Positions 1-8,594 are shown, counted from the stretch's first letter. The stretch: 64,000 bases of DNA from Microscilla marina ATCC 23134 (GCF_000169175.1 NZ_AAWS01000036.1:35165-99164); one strand, 5' to 3'. Notes: generated by a model from the letters alone, not told the origin. Made by a program: numbers and translations.

Positions 1-341
1 AGGGGAAATAACGGCTCATAGACACCCAAAGCATTGTATTAGCTTGTTTGCCGAATGGTATATCATTTTATTAAACAAATTTTTGACCTGCGAAAGGTCA
101 GTCATAATTTGGAATATTCAACCCAAGCACTATATCTCGCTTGATAACTCTGTTTTTACTTAAACCATTCTTTTTTTTACCCCATAGTTTTAGCATATTT
201 AGGCCACGGAGATAGCTTCAGACTTAAGTTTATTGTGAAGTGGCAGTTTACTTTGTTTAGTGACAGAAGCAAGGCAAATTAGCCCAGTTAGCTATAGATT
301 TTCGCTCCGCAGCTTTAGACTTAATTGCTCTTGAGCCACAA
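1..341. other. No gene recognised at left edge
   Basis: I find no convincing coding frame or complete RNA gene here. A small hairpin lies at about 84-100 (TGACCT, then GCGA, then AGGTCA). The stretch runs into the half-tRNA structure that begins at 342 and could be the 5' leader of that transcript. The sequence AGACTTAA occurs twice (about 219 and 317), which I cannot interpret. Confidence 0.4.
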
Positions 342-460
342 ACAGTTTGTAAACACCCAGTGCAGGGGTTCGATTCCCCTCTCTCTTACCATCTTAACAA
401 AAAACAACATAAGAGAGTAGCTCAGTGGCAGAGCAAGGGTAGCAGGTCATGACAAACTGT
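342..460 (+). tRNA. Candidate permuted tRNA: 3' half before 5' half
   Basis: A tRNA 3' half lies at 355-391: ACCC (355-358), a short variable loop, a perfect T arm (AGGGG 364-368, loop TTCGATT, CCCCT 376-380), the acceptor strand CTCTCTT (381-387), A and an encoded CCA (389-391). After a 19-base A-rich spacer comes a 5' half: AAGAGAG (411-417), TA, a D arm (GCTC/GAGC, 420-434), A and GGGT (437-440). All seven acceptor bases pair between the halves, and GGGT pairs with ACCC as an anticodon stem. Outside these, ACAAACTGT (452-460) is the exact complement of ACAGTTTGT (342-350), which extends the anticodon stem. This is the order of a circularly permuted tRNA gene. I could not place the junction or the anticodon. 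Two unrelated partial copies from a decayed tandem tRNA array is the main alternative. Confidence 0.45.
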
Positions 461-512
461 GTTGATTGTTGAAGAGTAATACTTGCGTTGGGGGTGATAC
501 CTCAAGCAAACC

Positions 513-586
513 GCCATAGTAGCTCAGCTAGGTAGAGCAATTGACTGCTAATCAGTAGGACGCGGGTTCGACTCCCGTCTCTGGCT
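513..586 (+). tRNA. tRNA with GCU anticodon on a short-variable-arm body
   Basis: A full cloverleaf can be drawn: acceptor GCCATAG (513-519) with CTCTGGC (579-585, one mismatch), D stem GCTC/GAGC (522-538), anticodon stem ATTGA/TCAGT (540-556), loop CTGCTAA with anticodon GCT at 547-549, a five-base variable loop, and T arm GCGGG/CCCGT (562-578) with loop TTCGACT. The discriminator base is T586 and no CCA is encoded. GCU reads serine AGC/AGU codons, but bacterial tRNA-Ser has a long variable arm and a G discriminator, and both are missing here. The body looks more like a class I tRNA (Asn-like loop context). It may be a recoded or decaying tRNA, and the amino acid it carries cannot be read from the sequence. 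A terminator follows at once. Confidence 0.75.
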
Positions 587-587
587 C

Positions 588-622
588 GGCAGCCGTAAGG
601 TTAGAGCGGCTGCCATTTTTTT
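588..622 (+). terminator. Rho-independent terminator after the tRNA
   Basis: GGCAGCCG (588-595) and CGGCTGCC (607-614) form a perfect 8-bp stem around an 11-base loop. A and seven T follow. It starts two bases after the tRNA and would end the transcript carrying the tRNA and perhaps the permuted tRNA halves. Confidence 0.85.
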
Positions 623-726
623 ATTTATGGGCATCATCTAATAAAGAGATACCTTGTCAATAACATCGCAGAGCGCTTTGACCCTCTTGAAACAGACAAT
701 CTTTTGGACGCTCTTATAAGAAGGTA

Positions 727-764
727 AAAAGCGATTTTCCCAATATTGAGGAAAACCGCTTTTT
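727..764. terminator. Bidirectional terminator hairpin
   Basis: AAAAAGCG-A-TTTTCC pairs with GGAAAA-C-CGCTTTTT around the loop CAATATTGA. The A-run on one side and T-run on the other let it work in both directions. It sits 20 bases beyond the stop of the minus-strand gene ending at 785 and probably ends that transcript. Confidence 0.75.
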
Positions 765-784
765 GATGGAGCAATAAGCATCCA

Positions 785-3004
785 CTAAAATTGTTTTAGA
801 TAAGTAACTTTTCCTATGACTTGCTGAGCGTGTTGAACCGACGTAAGCCCTTCGTTTTGGGTATCGTTAAAGACCAGGTAAATGAATGACAAAGGTTGAA
901 ACTCCCAGGAAAAACGAATATTCCAATTGGCAAATTTTGACAAAGAATTGTATTGATAAAAAGCGTTTAATTGAACCCTTGCATTGAGCGCCAGCCTTAG
1001 TTCAGGAGCAATCAAGTGAGCTTCTTTGCTTTCCTTTTCTGTCCCTAATTGTCGGGCATTGTTGTATTGATAGTTTACCGAAAAATAGGTGTGAGGTATG
1101 GGGGCAGTTGTCAATCGTGCCTGATAGGTGTCCAGCTGACCATCAAAAAAATTACCTGTTTCGTATTGCAGATAAAAAGAAAGTTTTTTAGAAATATCGG
1201 AGGAGTAGGTAAGCCTGTAACGAGTATAATCGTACTCTCCTTGAGCAATGTCTACAAGCAATGGGCTGAAAGTGTTGAGTAAATTCTGGCGGGTAGGCTC
1301 TATCTCGCCAACCAATCGACTTCCGTCTTGAAATAATATCCAGATGGGAAAAAAGGTGACCGAACTTTCCAAAAACTGTCGGTCTTCGTTGCGGTGGATC
1401 ACCGTGGCAAAAACCCCTGGCTCGTAGGAACGAATAAACTTGGGTTTCCAGCTTGGACGCAAAATAGCATAACCTCCCCCACTATTGGCCATATAGTTGC
1501 GTCGCCGGACAAAACCCGCCGTAGATTCGTAGTTCTTTTCAATAAATTGATAATCGTAGTAAAAATACCATTGATTGCTTCTGTAGCGCAAGCTCGAATA
1601 TCCCGCCCAGCCATTGCTGTTTTGGTCTTTGGTTTCGGAGCCTGATACATAAAACTGCCATGACAAGGGGCGATTAAAGCGAAAAAAGCCATCTATTGTC
1701 CCCGTAAAATTATAACGGTCTTGTATCCCTTGATGCTCTAGTGCTTCGTCGTATCGGGCGGTCACCATTCCCCCCAGGCGGTTTTGTTTACCAAAGTTTT
1801 GCACGTAGCGTAATACCCCAAAGTTGGCGGCTGGACTATCACCGAGACCTCGTTGCCGTACCATCAAGGCTCCCATGCTTCGTTTAGAACTACGATGGGT
1901 GAGCCGCAAACCTGCGTCAATTGGAATGGGATTACCTTGATTGTCTAAGCCAATAGTTCGGCTAAAAAAAGGTTGTACATGGTCATTGCTCCCTGCCGCA
2001 AACAAACTGGCGTTTTCAAGAAAAAACTGCCTTCTTTCGGGTAAAAAGACCGAAAAACGAGTCAGGTTTACTACCTGGCGGTCTACATCGGTTTGGGCAA
2101 AGTCTGTATTGACGGTGAAGTCTAACACCGTATTAGGAGTAATAGCCCACTTGACTTCGCCCCCCATTTTGGTAAACAGGTTATCGGAGGCAAATAAGTT
2201 GGTAGAATCGTTATTGCGATTGGCAGAAGCAAATACATAAGGTTGGACGCGAATGTTGGTAGAGGGTGGGGGAGGTTTGATACCTTTGAGAATGCCCGCA
2301 TAACTCATGCGGTAAGGGTTAAAAGCCCTGGGGTAGGCTGCCCAACTCGATATTTCGTTTACCCGCCGGGCCCGCCTTACAAAGTTAATTCCCCATTCCT
2401 GATGATCACCCTTTGGGTAACGAATGGTAGCCCAGGGAATACGCATTTCGGCAATCCATCCCTCATCAGTACGGCTGGTGCGCACTTTCCAAAATCCATC
2501 CCAATCGGTATCAAAAATATTGCTGTCAAACACCTGCATGTCGCGTCGGGCTCCGTAGGGGTTGGTCTGAAAGCTGATGGCATTGCGTTCGTCTCGAAAA
2601 GCATCTATCACCACCCCAAACAAGTCGCCGCTGCCCCAGTCAAAGTCACGGCGCAAGTTGGGTACTCTCAGTCCTTTTTTGCCCAAACTATCTTTGCAAA
2701 AAGCCCCAATGTACAAGTATTGGTCATTGTACAAAACTTTTACCTCGGTAATAAAATCCGAAACTTGTCCCTGATTGGGTTCTACCTGAGTAAACGCCTG
2801 GTATTTTTTTGCTTTCGCCCAAACCGACTCATTCAACACTCCATCTATCTTGAGGTTGGCAGTAATTTGGGTGGCTTTGATGATTTTTTTCTGATCTTGG
2901 GGAGGGGGTTCAAAAATTTTTTGGGCATAAACAGACGAAAATATACCTAATTTGAAAATTAAGAAAGAAATAACATTCAATAGAATTGTTTTAAAATTTT
3001 TCAT
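785..3004 (-). CDS. CBM9-like domain outer-membrane protein (DUF5916 type)
   Basis: This encodes a 739-residue exported protein. The start chosen is the ATG at 3004, which gives a normal signal peptide (residues 1 to about 28, ending VYAQ). The open frame runs 19 codons further upstream, but that part is not signal-like and covers the palindromes at 3019-3068. After the signal comes a carbohydrate-binding-module-9-like domain (about 45-220, with DGVLNESVW and a WGSGDLFGVVIDAF segment). The rest is rich in alternating aromatic strands typical of an outer-membrane barrel (DUF5916 architecture). Such proteins are common in Bacteroidota and are thought to act in the outer membrane, but their substrates are largely unknown. 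It stands alone, with a terminator just downstream and a likely operator pair upstream. Confidence 0.85.
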   Translation of the reverse strand: MKNFKTILLNVISFLIFKLGIFSSVYAQKIFEPPPQDQKKIIKATQITANLKIDGVLNESVWAKAKKYQAFTQVEPNQGQVSDFITEVKVLYNDQYLYIGAFCKDSLGKKGLRVPNLRRDFDWGSGDLFGVVIDAFRDERNAISFQTNPYGARRDMQVFDSNIFDTDWDGFWKVRTSRTDEGWIAEMRIPWATIRYPKGDHQEWGINFVRRARRVNEISSWAAYPRAFNPYRMSYAGILKGIKPPPPSTNIRVQPYVFASANRNNDSTNLFASDNLFTKMGGEVKWAITPNTVLDFTVNTDFAQTDVDRQVVNLTRFSVFLPERRQFFLENASLFAAGSNDHVQPFFSRTIGLDNQGNPIPIDAGLRLTHRSSKRSMGALMVRQRGLGDSPAANFGVLRYVQNFGKQNRLGGMVTARYDEALEHQGIQDRYNFTGTIDGFFRFNRPLSWQFYVSGSETKDQNSNGWAGYSSLRYRSNQWYFYYDYQFIEKNYESTAGFVRRRNYMANSGGGYAILRPSWKPKFIRSYEPGVFATVIHRNEDRQFLESSVTFFPIWILFQDGSRLVGEIEPTRQNLLNTFSPLLVDIAQGEYDYTRYRLTYSSDISKKLSFYLQYETGNFFDGQLDTYQARLTTAPIPHTYFSVNYQYNNARQLGTEKESKEAHLIAPELRLALNARVQLNAFYQYNSLSKFANWNIRFSWEFQPLSFIYLVFNDTQNEGLTSVQHAQQVIGKVTYLKQF

Positions 3005-3018
3005 GGTTTTAATTTTAA

Positions 3019-3068
3019 TGCAACAAGGTTGCAATATACTTAAAATAATAAAATGCAACACTGTTGCA
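3019..3068 (-). promoter_or_regulatory. Paired palindromic operators TGCAAC-N3-GTTGCA
   Basis: Two 15-bp palindromes with the same half-sites lie just upstream of the minus-strand start at 3004: TGCAAC-AAG-GTTGCA (3019-3033) and TGCAAC-ACT-GTTGCA (3054-3068). Their centres are 35 bp apart. Two identical half-site pairs right before a start codon look like binding sites for a dimeric regulator. The regulator is not encoded next to them and is unknown. Confidence 0.6.
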
Positions 3069-3120
3069 TATAGAGTGTTGATGTATTACTTACATTTGTT
3101 ATTTCAAATGTCTATAAATG

Positions 3121-5300
3121 CCTTTCGGTAAGACCTTCGCGGGAGGTGTTATAATGTTGTGATGGTTCGTCAGGCGCCCCTGGCGCAAGCTTCCTTCGCT
3201 TGTGCTTATAATTGCGAAAGCATCTTGCCCCGAAGCAAGTTCGGGATGGCTCACTTCCATGTTTTTGCAAAAAAACAAATACTCAATCTTGAATTTGCTA
3301 CGATGGACACAAGTCTGGAGACTTGCGCCAGCGTGTGTGTTAAAGCTACTGACTACCGTCTCCCAACTCTTGACTTGAACGTTGCTCAGGTCACCCTTCG
3401 GTAAGACCTTCGCGGGAGGTGTTATAATTGATGGTTCGTCAGGCGCCCCTGGCGCAAGCTTCCTTCGCTCGTGCTTATAATTGCGGAAGCATCTTGCCCC
3501 GAAGCAAGTTCGGGATGGCTCACTTCCATGTTTTTGCAAAAAACAAATACTCAATCTTGAATTTGCTACGATGGACACAAGTCTGGAGACTTGCGCCAGC
3601 GTGTGCTAAAAAATCCTGGAAGGTTTTCGCAGTCAATTCAACAAAAAAACTACCTCTCCCGTGTTGGTCTTCAGGCTTTAGCCCGACCAACCACTGCCAA
3701 CTCAAGGGCTTGTAAATGAGTTTTTACTAACCCCTCATTTGATGGACAAGTGATTTTTCCAACTCTTGACTTTAATATTGCTCAGGTCACCCTTCGGTAA
3801 GACCTTCGCGGGAGGTGTTATAATGTTGTGATGGTTCGTCAGGCGCCCCTGGCGCAAGCTTCCTTCGCTTGTGCTTATAATTGCGAAAGCATCTTGCCCC
3901 GAAGCAAGTTCGGGATGGCTCACTTCCATGTTTTTGCAAAAAACAAATACTCAATCTTGAATTTGCTACGATGGACACAAGTCTGGAGACTTGCGCCAGC
4001 ATGTGCTAAAAAATCCTGGAAGGTTTTCGCAGTCAATTCAACAAAAAAACTACCTCTCCCGTGTTGGTCTTCAGGCTTTAGCCCGACCAACCACTGCCAA
4101 CTCAAGGGCTTGTAAATGAGTTTTTACTAACCCCTCATTTGATGGACAAGTGATTTTTCCAACTCTTGACTTTAATATTGCTCAGGTCACCCTTCGGTAA
4201 GACCTTCGCGGGAGGTGTTATAATGTTGTGATGGTTCGTCAGGCGCCCCTGGCGCAAGCTTCCTTCGCTCGTGCTTATAATTGCGAAAGCATCTTGCCCC
4301 GAAGCAAGTTCGGGATGGCTCACTTCCATGTTTTTGCAAAAAACAAATACTCAATCTTGAATTTGCTACGATGGACACAAGTCTGGAGACTTGCGCCAGC
4401 ATGTGCTAAAAAATCCTGGAAGGTTTTCGCAGTCAATTCAACAAAAAAACTACCTCTCCCGTGTTGGTCTTCAGGCTTTAGCCCGACCAACCACTGCCAA
4501 CTCAAGGGCTTGTAAATGAGTTTTTACTAACCCCTCATTTGATGGACAAGTGATTTTTCCAACTCTTGACTTTAATATTGCTCAGGTCACCCTTCGGTAA
4601 GACCTTCGCGGGAGGTGTTATAATGTTGTGATGGTTCGTCAGGCGCCCCTGGCGCAAGCTTCCTTCGCTTGTGCTTATAATTGCGGAAGCATCTTGTTTC
4701 CATGTTTTTGCAAAAACAAATACTCAATCTTGAATTTGCTACGATGGACACAAGTCTGGAGACTTGCGCCAGCGTGTGTGTTAAAGCTACTGACTACCGT
4801 CTCCCAACTCTTGACTTTAACGTTGCTCAGGTCACCCTTCGGTAAGACCTTCGCGGGAGGTGTTATAATGTTGTGATGGTTCGTCAGGCGCCCCTGGCGC
4901 AAGCTTCCTTCGCTTGTGCTTATAATTGCGAAAGCATCTTGCCCCGAAGCAAGTTCGGGATGGCTCACTTCCATGTTTTTGCAAAAAACAAATACTCAAT
5001 CTTGAATTTGCTACGATGGACACAAGTCTGGAGACTTGCGCCAGCGTGTGATGGTTCGTCAGGCGCCCCTGGCGCAAGCTTCCTTCGCTTATGCTTATAA
5101 TTGCGGAAGCATCTTGTTTCCATGTTTTTGCAAAAAACAAATACTCAATCTTGAATTTGCTACGATGGACACAAGTCTGGAGACTTGCGCCAGCGTGTGG
5201 AGACTTGCGCCAGCGTGTGCAAAGCGAAAACTGCCAACTACTGTCTCCCAACTCTTGACTTTAATGTCGCCCTGCGGTAAGACCTTCGCGAGGTAAAGAG
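3121..5300. repeat. Hairpin-rich tandem repeat array 1
   Basis: About seven units start at 3121, 3394, 3790, 4190, 4590, 4835 and 5049 (partial). The units at 3790 and 4190 are full 400-bp copies and nearly identical; the others lack internal blocks (273, 396, 245 and 214 bp). Each full unit has four perfect or near-perfect stems, here given for the 3790 unit: GCGCC/GGCGC (3843-3855), CCCGAA/TTCGGG (3898-3914), CAAGTCT/AGACTTG (3978-3993) and TTGGTC/GACCAA (4064-4090) with a GGCT/AGCC inner stem. Open frames exist on both strands, but they repeat with the units and are not conserved as proteins. The same modules make up array 2 at 25861-27050. Beyond the array, 5301-5636 holds nothing I recognise. 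Confidence 0.9.
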
Positions 5301-5636
5301 GATAGTTGTTTTTTAAACAAGCTTTTACTTTTCTGATTCGTGCCCATGCACCTCTTCCCTCAAAACCTTTATTTTCCAAAACTTACCGCTTATGAACCTA
5401 AACCCACGTTTGGTGAAGTTGCCCCAAGTTTTGCTGCCCAACTTTGTTATGTTTGAGCTTCATTCACACACTCAGGGCATTCCTGTTGATTTAAAAATAA
5501 GAATGCTTTTAAAGTTATGAGACGCAACCAAAACAGTTCTTTACTCCTGTGAAGGTATGTAAGGAAATATCAGGTACAGCTTGCCATAATTTTATAAGAA
5601 AAGCCCTGCTTAACAAACCATTACAAAACATCACTT

Positions 5637-7244
5637 ATGAGAAATTTTAAAATTACCTTATTGGTTCTATGCCTTGTTGGAAGTTACGCCACGCAAGCAC
5701 AAAACCCTTACTGGGCTTTGTATCCGTTGAAAAAGTTTACACTGTCTACCAACTCCATGACCATCTTGCCCGGTACCGCTGTTACCTGTGCCACAGCAAA
5801 CACCAAAGGCTTGTTTGATGCCAACGGCAACCCGGTATTTTATGTATTGCACAACCGCATCTACAACAAAACAGGAGGCGTTGCCTTTACCATTCCTGGA
5901 CCGTCTTATTGTGTGAGGGGTTTCCATATTGTACCAGTGCCCGGAGGCAGTTGTGGCGAGTATTATGTGGTGTATGTCAAAGTAACGGAACTGGGAGCTT
6001 TTCCTAATGGAGGTGCTTCTTATGATGGTTACGAAATAGGAGCGATTAGAGTAACAGTAGATGCCAATCAAAATATTACAGTGTCTAACTCAATATCAAA
6101 GGTTACCTATGCAGATTTTCCTCTTGTAATTAGTACCAACATAGAAACCGCCCTCTCGAAAGAAAGCAACAGTGAGCGAACCTTATATGCGACCATTAGA
6201 AGAAGCGCCAGCCCAAACTTTAATACCGACCAACTTGTGAAAGTGAGGCTCAACAACAGCGGGTTAACCAAAAACGGAAGCTTGATGTCTACCAAAGACC
6301 CCGCAAACAAAATTATCAATACACGTACGCTAGAGCTTTCGCCCAATCAGGCGTCGCTTGCCTGGATATATTGGGTTGGTGGAGTAGGGGCTCGTATAGC
6401 TGTAATGAACGTGGCTACAGGTGCTATAAGCGATATCCAGGTCTCTAATATTGACCATAACAGTGAACTAGAGTTTGGTGCCAACAGCAATGACCTTTAT
6501 GTAACGACTTCTCAGGGCATTGTGCGAACTTCTTTGTCCAATCCTCAATCCAGTACATTTGTAACAGGCACCAGTAGTATTCATCATACAGGTAACATTG
6601 AGTTGGGACTCAATGGTAAACTATACGCTACTGCTACCAATGATATTCTTTATACCATTACTGGTACTTCTGCCACTCCAGGCAACTACTACGGATCACT
6701 CATTTTGCCAGAACAAGTAGACGGCGAAACGATTGTGTACCAAGCACCTAGCCCATTGACTATATATTTGATGATGATGGTCAATGGCAATACGCAAGCA
6801 ACTGTAACGGGTGGAAGTGGCAACTATACTTATACTTGGTACGATAGCTTTGGGGGAGTGGTAGCCACTGGAATATCTGTAAAACTTTGTCGCAGAGGGC
6901 AGCACACTTTAGTAGTAAGAGACAATGCCTCAGGATGTAGTACAAGCCATTCGTTTACCAATTACCCTTCGTTTGCCTGTCGTTCTACCAGCGCAGACAT
7001 TACCATTGGTAAGGTAGGAGTATACCCTAACCCTGCTACTGATTATTTGAAAATACAAACCAATAGCAAAGAGCAAATAGTGCAATTGCAAGTGGTAAAC
7101 CTCAAAGGGCAGGTAATGGTACAGGAAGAAGGCAATCAAACTGCCACTCAACGTTTATCAGTCAATGGTTTGAAAAAAGGTTTATACATTCTGAACGTGG
7201 TGACAGAGAAGTCTTCGAGTCAAACCAAATTTTTTGTAAAGTAA
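5637..7244 (+). CDS. T9SS-secreted protein, probable beta-propeller
   Basis: This encodes a 535-residue protein. Residues 1-22 are a signal peptide ending TQAQ. Residues about 457-535 form a type A T9SS sorting domain (VYPNPATDYL, then GLYILNV and a lysine-ending tail), which directs passage through the outer membrane and attachment or release at the surface. The body has repeating beta-strand segments (for example LELSPNQASLAWIYWVGG and LELGLNGKLYATATNDILY) that look like WD40/propeller blades, plus a Cys-containing immunoglobulin-like stretch at about 385-445. I see no catalytic motif. It is flanked by repeats and ends in two terminators, so it is probably a single-gene unit. Confidence 0.8.
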   Translation: MRNFKITLLVLCLVGSYATQAQNPYWALYPLKKFTLSTNSMTILPGTAVTCATANTKGLFDANGNPVFYVLHNRIYNKTGGVAFTIPGPSYCVRGFHIVPVPGGSCGEYYVVYVKVTELGAFPNGGASYDGYEIGAIRVTVDANQNITVSNSISKVTYADFPLVISTNIETALSKESNSERTLYATIRRSASPNFNTDQLVKVRLNNSGLTKNGSLMSTKDPANKIINTRTLELSPNQASLAWIYWVGGVGARIAVMNVATGAISDIQVSNIDHNSELEFGANSNDLYVTTSQGIVRTSLSNPQSSTFVTGTSSIHHTGNIELGLNGKLYATATNDILYTITGTSATPGNYYGSLILPEQVDGETIVYQAPSPLTIYLMMMVNGNTQATVTGGSGNYTYTWYDSFGGVVATGISVKLCRRGQHTLVVRDNASGCSTSHSFTNYPSFACRSTSADITIGKVGVYPNPATDYLKIQTNSKEQIVQLQVVNLKGQVMVQEEGNQTATQRLSVNGLKKGLYILNVVTEKSSSQTKFFVK

Positions 7245-7280
7245 TGAAGCACGCATAGTGTTGATTTTCAGTTGATAAAG

Positions 7281-7314
7281 GGTGGTGTAAAAGACGTTTA
7301 CACTACCTTTTTTT
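7281..7314 (+). terminator. Terminator after the T9SS protein gene
   Basis: GGTGGTGTAAA (7281-7291) pairs with GTTTACACTACC (7296-7307), with one G-T pair, and a run of seven T follows. It lies 37 bases past the stop codon at 7244. Confidence 0.8.
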
Positions 7315-7363
7315 ACGTTTTATTCTCAGGCTGGGCATTTTTTGTTACAAATGCACCAAAACA

Positions 7364-7394
7364 AAAAGCCATCTCAAAATTTGAGATGGCTTTT
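7364..7394. terminator. Second, symmetric terminator hairpin
   Basis: AAAAGCCATCTCAAA pairs perfectly with TTTGAGATGGCTTTT. The flanking A and T runs make it bidirectional. It backs up the terminator at 7281-7314. Confidence 0.75.
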
Positions 7395-7404
7395 GTGCTT
7401 CTAA

Positions 7405-7453
7405 CTAACAAGTTTATAGCCTCTTGAAAATGAGTGTACTATGAATTTGTTAG
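7405..7453. repeat. 49-bp element with CTAACAA/TTGTTAG ends
   Basis: The element is bounded by CTAACAA and its inverted copy TTGTTAG and is 49 bp long. A second copy of the same length, with the same ends and a closely related interior (TGAAAAT, AGT, TACTATGA), lies at 33795-33843. It is non-coding and looks like a small dispersed palindromic repeat. Confidence 0.65.
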
Positions 7454-7475
7454 CTACCTATGGAATAGGGCGTAC

Positions 7476-7671
7476 CTAGTGCACTGGGGATTAAATAAAT
7501 GCGCTATTTATTCGAGGGTATTTTGTTTGCTGACGCACTTCAAAAAGTGCGCAGAGTTAGTTTACAATTCCGATGTATATCGGAACCAAAGCTACGCAAA
7601 CTTTTTTAAGTAAAGTCAGCGGGCTAAAGACTCCGAATAATGTAGTAGGAATTTAGTTCCCAGTGCACTAG
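7476..7671. mobile_element. MITE-like element, copy 1 (196 bp)
   Basis: CTAGTGCACTGGG at 7476-7488 and its exact inverse CCCAGTGCACTAG at 7659-7671 form 13-bp terminal inverted repeats, and similarity continues to about 21 bp. There is no coding frame. The interior matches the copy at 55617-55881 over almost its whole length but lacks a block near the right end. A more distant copy lies at 45264-45578. Short size, terminal inverted repeats and several copies fit a non-autonomous MITE, but no transposase source is seen in this window. Confidence 0.75.
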
Positions 7672-7871
7672 AACCTTGTCGGGGCTATGTATAACAGGTA
7701 ATATAGGCTAATCATTTACCAACTTATGTGTATATTTGGCTTGGACAATGTTGGGGTGATCTGTGCAAAACAATGTTTACTTTGAGTCTCCTGACAGTTG
7801 CCGTCATACTAAGAAAATAACGATGTTGGATGTGTAATAGAGTGTACACAAGCCCTTAAATCCACAAAACA

Positions 7872-8510
7872 ATGAAATACTTTTTATCAATAATTATATT
7901 ATCAGGAATGATGGGTTGTGCCCCACGGCTACATTCCAGTTGGACAAAACCCAATTATCAGGCCACCCGCTTTGCCAAAATTGTAGTCATAGGAGTGAGT
8001 CAGGATTTAACCGCCCGCAATGCGTTCGAAAAGAAAGCCGTACAACTTTTGAAAGAAAAAGGAATCAACGCAGTGCCAGGGGTAGAGGTGTTTCCTCCTG
8101 ACCAAAAAGTTAACCGAAAAGACACTTCAAAAATAAGGCAAATACTTCAAGACCATCAGCTAGACGGGGTCATTACTATGAGTTTGCTCAAGAGTGAACA
8201 GTCTAAAAAGTATGTATCAGGAGATCCTGCCAATGTAGCCGATGCTTATGGAAATTTTAAAGGATATTACTATCAAACTTACCAACAAGTGTCAAAAACA
8301 GGGTATTACCTCAACGAGAAATCTTATTTGATTGAAGCGGCATTGTACGATCTCAAGCAGCGTCCTGTTCAGGGAAAAAGCAGCATTGTATGGTCGGGTC
8401 AATCTACATTGATCAACCCTTCGTGCGTTCAAACTGCGGCGGCTGAATTTACAAAAAAAATGGTGTCTTCACTTCTCAAAACTCCTGTTGTGTTGCCCAA
8501 CAATGATTAG
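7872..8510 (+). CDS. Envelope lipoprotein of unknown function
   Basis: This encodes 212 residues. The N-terminus (MKYFLSIIILSGMMGC) is a lipoprotein signal with the modified cysteine at residue 16. The mature part starts with a segment like the N-terminal alpha/beta fold of several periplasmic proteins (FAKIVVIGVSQD, then KKAVQLLKEKGINAVPG, then LDGVITMSL), which resembles the pattern that senses or binds in TolB-like and DUF4136-like proteins, but I cannot assign a family. It is alone, with a terminator downstream. A TATATTTG sequence at 7731-7738 fits the Bacteroidota -7 box, but no matching -33 box is clear. Confidence 0.75.
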   Translation: MKYFLSIIILSGMMGCAPRLHSSWTKPNYQATRFAKIVVIGVSQDLTARNAFEKKAVQLLKEKGINAVPGVEVFPPDQKVNRKDTSKIRQILQDHQLDGVITMSLLKSEQSKKYVSGDPANVADAYGNFKGYYYQTYQQVSKTGYYLNEKSYLIEAALYDLKQRPVQGKSSIVWSGQSTLINPSCVQTAAAEFTKKMVSSLLKTPVVLPNND

Positions 8511-8544
8511 GGGGCAATGCTTTTTTACAAACGCCTTTAGTTTT

Positions 8545-8594
8545 AAACCTGCCAGGATTTTTTAGCGTCGTCATAGAATCCTGGCAGGTTTTCG
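8545..8594. terminator. Terminator after the lipoprotein gene
   Basis: AAACCTGCCAGGATT (8545-8559) and AATCCTGGCAGGTTT (8577-8591) form a perfect 15-bp stem followed by T residues. It lies 35 bases after the stop at 8510. Confidence 0.85.

Noticed and set aside
342..460. tmRNA or two-piece tmRNA
   Set aside because: The order resembles a permuted tmRNA, but the 5' half has a full normal D arm (GCTC/GAGC) and there is no tag reading frame or GGATTCGAC segment.
190..510. Group I or group II intron around the tRNA halves
   Set aside because: I found no P7 pair, domain V or GAAA loop by eye. A hairpin at 483-509 (TTGC-TTGGGG/CCTCAA-GCAA) is present but fits no intron core. A covariance search is needed to exclude it fully.
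2243..2950. 235-codon plus-strand frame opposite the CBM9-like gene
   Set aside because: A shadow of the coding strand, with no domain, signal or codon pattern of its own. Other long antisense frames (for example 14753-15499, 15509-16285 and 50698-51507) were rejected for the same reason.
3099..5379. Repeated open frames on both strands of array 1 (for example frames containing SHPELASGQDA)
   Set aside because: They are copies of the same repeat read in different frames, with no starts or domains of their own. The DNA stems, not the proteins, are what is conserved.
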